Positions 16,470-18,761 of a DNA stretch of 18,761 nt are shown here, in pieces. Position 1 is the first letter of the stretch. Every line of letters begins with the position of its first letter. The notes beneath the pieces are model-generated. The model saw only the letters and a program-made list of their open reading frames with translations, was not told the DNA's origin and did not search any database. Both the position numbers and the translations under genes were made by a program. Origin of the DNA: Amoeboradix gromovi (taxonomy: Eukaryota > Sanchytriomycota > Sanchytriomycetes > Sanchytriales > Sanchytriaceae); the NCBI GenBank assembly GCA_018985225.1, contig JADGIF010000124.1:1-18761 (forward strand), given 5' to 3'.

Positions 16470-16970
16470 TCATTTATTTTTCAACTCCATAGATGCCTCG
16501 AAATAAACATTTAAGATACACTCCTCAATATGTTTAGTTTCTACATTATGAACACCAAATTCATCGTACCCGATTAGCTGTTTCTTTGCAATACTGTTAT
16601 GGAATACGACCAGGTGCGGCAATACTTTTATATTGAACTTTTCAACAATAAATGAACACTCCATTACATGGCAATAACCAAATTTAGTTTTCGGATATTT
16701 TTTCGCTAAAATAGTTAAGTGCTGATCCATTTCTTGACATAACTTGAAATCAGGATGTCTGAAGTGTAGAACAACTTTGGGCAAAGTAGTTGTCAACTTT
16801 AAGATATCCTCATCGTTTTTGATATATGTATACTGACCACATTGAAATTCATCGTATTTCGCTTGTTCTGCGCATTGTTTTTTCAATTGGAGTATTCTGT
16901 TTTCGTAAATAGCATTTGAGAAGTCTTCGTTTTCTAATTCCTCAAATAACAAATCATCACTAGCTGGCAT
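16470..16970 (-). CDS. PLP1: Phosducin-like thioredoxin-fold protein (TXNDC9/PLP1)
   Basis: The 166-residue protein has a short acidic start (DDLLFEELENEDF), a helix rich in Lys and Gln, and a thioredoxin fold from about residue 55 to 150. Strand VVLHFRHPDFKLCQEMDQHL replaces the WCGPC active site with a single Cys (C78). IVEKFNIKVLPHLVVF carries the cis-proline at P118, and QLIGYDEFG follows. This is the TXNDC9/phosducin-like-3 pattern: co-chaperones of the CCT/TRiC chaperonin needed for actin and tubulin folding in the cytosol. The length is a little under yeast Plp1 (about 230) and human TXNDC9 (226), mainly at the N-terminus. The start is the first ATG. It is divergent from the NDH-2 gene, with 37 bases between start codons. 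Confidence 0.85.
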   Translation of the reverse strand: MPASDDLLFEELENEDFSNAIYENRILQLKKQCAEQAKYDEFQCGQYTYIKNDEDILKLTTTLPKVVLHFRHPDFKLCQEMDQHLTILAKKYPKTKFGYCHVMECSFIVEKFNIKVLPHLVVFHNSIAKKQLIGYDEFGVHNVETKHIEECILNVYFEASMELKNK

Positions 16971-17007
16971 TGTGAATTTTTTGAATTTGCCTCGGTTTCA
17001 AGTTGAG

Positions 17008-18225
17008 ATGGGAAACAAGTTGGTAGTTTTGGGAACCGGTTGGTCTTCCTATTCATTAGTCCGCAATCTCAGAAAAGCAGCAACTGTGATATCGCCTCGA
17101 AACCATTTTGTGTTCACCCCATTACTAGCCAGCACCACAGTTGGCACGTTAGAATTCAGAACAATTACTGAACCAATAAGAAGGCTTCCTCATGTTGATT
17201 ATTACGAAGGAAGCTGCACTAAAATTGATCTTGATCAGAAGCAATTAACATACAGAGACTGGTTCGATAATGATCACATTGTTCCTTATGACCAGTTGGT
17301 GCTAGGCTTTGGATGCGTGCCAAATACATTCAACATTGCTGGTGCCAATAAGTATTCTCTGTTTCTGCGAGAAATTCATCACGCTCGCAAGATTAGGAAA
17401 AGGATTATTGAATGCCTTGAGTTTGCCAGCCATAACGATATTTCATTAAAAGAAAAACAAGAGCTATTGCATTTTTGTATAGTAGGAGCAGGCGCTACTG
17501 GTATAGAATTTGCAGGCGAGCTTTATGACTTCATCTTATCAGACATCATACGTTCGTATCCAAAAGTTGTCCCATTTGTTAAGATAACAATTTTTGATGT
17601 CAGCGATCGAATTTTGGGTACATTTGATAAATCTTTGTCACAATACGCATACAATAAATTTATGAGAGACGGAATTGAGCTGAGATTGAGTACAAAGATT
17701 ATAAAAGTTACAAAGTCAAATTTAGAGCTATTGAACGGCGAGCTTGTTCCTTATGGTCTCTTGGTTTGGAGCACAGGTCTTAGTGAACACCCTTTAACAA
17801 AGTCTTTAAATGTAGACAAGTACAACTCCAGGTTAAGCGTAGATAACTACTGCAGGGTCCTTAAAGATTCTAAATCTATTCCCGGTGTATATGCAATTGG
17901 AGACTGTGCCTCGAGTGTACCATCTAGTTTGCCACAAACAGCTCAGGTGGCAGCTCAGGAAGGCATATATTTAGCTTCTCAATTGAACAATCTTGCACCC
18001 AGGCCTTTCGAGTATCGCCATTTATTCACAATGGCTTATATTGGATCTTGGAAATCTATAATAGATAAACCTGGTGTTGGTAGACTGCATGGCACAATTG
18101 CATGGCTGATTTGGCGATCTGCTTACTTCACTCAGACAGTAAGCTGGAAAAATAAAATTTTGATACCTGTTTATTGGTTTACTAGCTGGATATTTGGTAG
18201 AGAAATATCCAGAATCAAAGAATGA
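17008..18225 (+). CDS. Type II NADH:ubiquinone oxidoreductase (NDH-2, NDI1/NDE1-like)
   Basis: The 405-residue flavoprotein has two dinucleotide-binding motifs. The FAD motif is VLGTGWSSYSLVRNL at residues 7-21. The NADH motif is IVGAGATGIEFAGEL at 158-172, with an acidic residue for the NADH ribose. YAIGDC lies at 295-300, and the quinone-site helix TAQVAAQEG at 311-319. The C-terminal amphipathic block IWRSAYFTQTVSWKNKILIP resembles that of Ndi1 and binds the inner mitochondrial membrane. The enzyme passes electrons from NADH to ubiquinone without pumping protons. The frame opens at a GTG 36 bases earlier; the ATG at 17008 is the start I choose. With it the protein begins right at the FAD fold, so no obvious presequence remains. 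Whether it faces the matrix or the intermembrane space cannot be said. An AATAAA occurs about 30 bases after the stop. Confidence 0.88.
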   Translation: MGNKLVVLGTGWSSYSLVRNLRKAATVISPRNHFVFTPLLASTTVGTLEFRTITEPIRRLPHVDYYEGSCTKIDLDQKQLTYRDWFDNDHIVPYDQLVLGFGCVPNTFNIAGANKYSLFLREIHHARKIRKRIIECLEFASHNDISLKEKQELLHFCIVGAGATGIEFAGELYDFILSDIIRSYPKVVPFVKITIFDVSDRILGTFDKSLSQYAYNKFMRDGIELRLSTKIIKVTKSNLELLNGELVPYGLLVWSTGLSEHPLTKSLNVDKYNSRLSVDNYCRVLKDSKSIPGVYAIGDCASSVPSSLPQTAQVAAQEGIYLASQLNNLAPRPFEYRHLFTMAYIGSWKSIIDKPGVGRLHGTIAWLIWRSAYFTQTVSWKNKILIPVYWFTSWIFGREISRIKE

Positions 18226-18647
18226 GTATAAAATGAATAACTTGAGTCAGCAAAAAATAAATTTCTAATTTTATATCTTGCTATCAGAAGAATGCAGACT
18301 CCAGCAATGTAACAAGGATATACTAGCTCTCTGTGCCGAATTCGGCAAAATATCTGAGCCTATAACCATTATTCAAGTCTTATTTTAGCTCTAGTTTGTA
18401 GTGCCAAACATTGGATAACAAGTACGGCACTTAAGTAAGTATTAGTGCTCTCGATCAATTGCAAAAACACTGAGCCCCTATGAGCCTTAGTTGAATAAAT
18501 CACTTATCGTGATTACATGAACTACGTTTCTCCAATGTGCTCTATCTACACTTTTCTCACAGCATAAATTAGATAATCTTGTTTATCATCAATTGCAAAT
18601 GGGTCCAAGCCTCGTGATCTAGAACATATTAAACCTGAAGGTATAAA
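18226..18647. other. Spacer downstream of the NDH-2 gene
   Basis: About 420 bases of AT-rich sequence. It has possible polyadenylation signals close to the NDH-2 stop. I found no gene, RNA or repeat in it. Confidence 0.4.
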
Positions 18648-18761
18648 CATTTGAGACATCAAATATAAAACTGGACTAACTTTCTGTAACAACTTTGAAC
18701 ATTATCTCAGCTTTATTAATTTATGGATTCAAGAGGCGAGTGGACATTCAGCTAGTTGCGG
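18648..18761 (+). mobile_element. Truncated TIR element, copy M4 (cut by window edge)
   Basis: It starts with CATTTGAGACATCAAATATA and follows the left part of the 453-bp copy through CTGGACTAACTTTCTGTAAC, and on to GGCGAGTGGACATTCAGCTA at the very end. The right part lies outside the window. Unlike M2 and M3 the left end is preceded by AA, not TA. With M1 in reverse orientation at the other edge, the window is bounded by inverted copies of one repeat. Confidence 0.75.

Noticed and set aside
16972-17007. GTG-initiated extension of the NDH-2 protein
   Set aside because: Non-ATG initiation is unusual in eukaryotic nuclear genes and the added residues do not resemble a targeting peptide.

Overview
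The window looks like a piece of a gene-compact, AT-rich fungal genome. The evidence is eukaryotic single-exon genes (zeta-COP, tuberin, a phosducin-like protein, an SRR1-domain protein), a yeast-like tRNA-His(GTG), a solitary 5S rRNA gene, very short distances between divergent genes, and relics of a TnpB/Fanzor family. A fungus outside the well-studied yeasts is my inference; the sequence alone does not fix the lineage. No introns are needed to explain any gene. I use ATG starts throughout, which shortens some frames that open at GTG or TTG.

Layout. 1-157 is a truncated terminal-inverted-repeat (TIR) element. 383-586 is a doubtful small reading frame. 778-1449 encodes a CIA30-family protein. 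1465-1690 and 1737-2288 are two relics of a TnpB/Fanzor nuclease element, the second lying just upstream of the zeta-COP gene (2339-2860). 2861-4218 is a gene-poor spacer, followed by a DUF4238 gene (4219-5889). 6012-7256 is a decayed gene that I do not recognise. 7251-7373 is a copied 3' fragment of the zeta-COP gene, touching a third nuclease relic (7377-7949). That relic runs into the stop codon of the SRR1-domain gene (7942-8505). Next come tRNA-His (8546-8617), a short TIR element (8648-8955), an HD-phosphohydrolase gene (8995-9693), a longer TIR element (10331-10783) and 5S rRNA (11031-11148). Two divergent gene pairs follow: LRR protein/tuberin, with 21 bp between start codons, and phosducin-like/NDH-2, with 37 bp. 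A fourth nuclease relic (15834-16390) lies between the pairs. The window ends inside another TIR element (18648-18761).

Functional themes. CIA30 and the type II NADH dehydrogenase point to a mitochondrial chain with both complex I and an alternative NADH route. Tuberin implies TSC-Rheb-TOR growth control. Zeta-COP is Golgi-ER traffic. These genes are neighbours, not an operon.

The most interesting part is the repeat content. Four same-strand relics carry the C-terminal zinc ribbon and RuvC-III motif of a TnpB/Fanzor-type RNA-guided nuclease. Three of them share both ends, with a small hairpin near each end, which suggests a short non-autonomous unit that moved as such. A separate TIR family is present in four copies, two of which form the two ends of the window.
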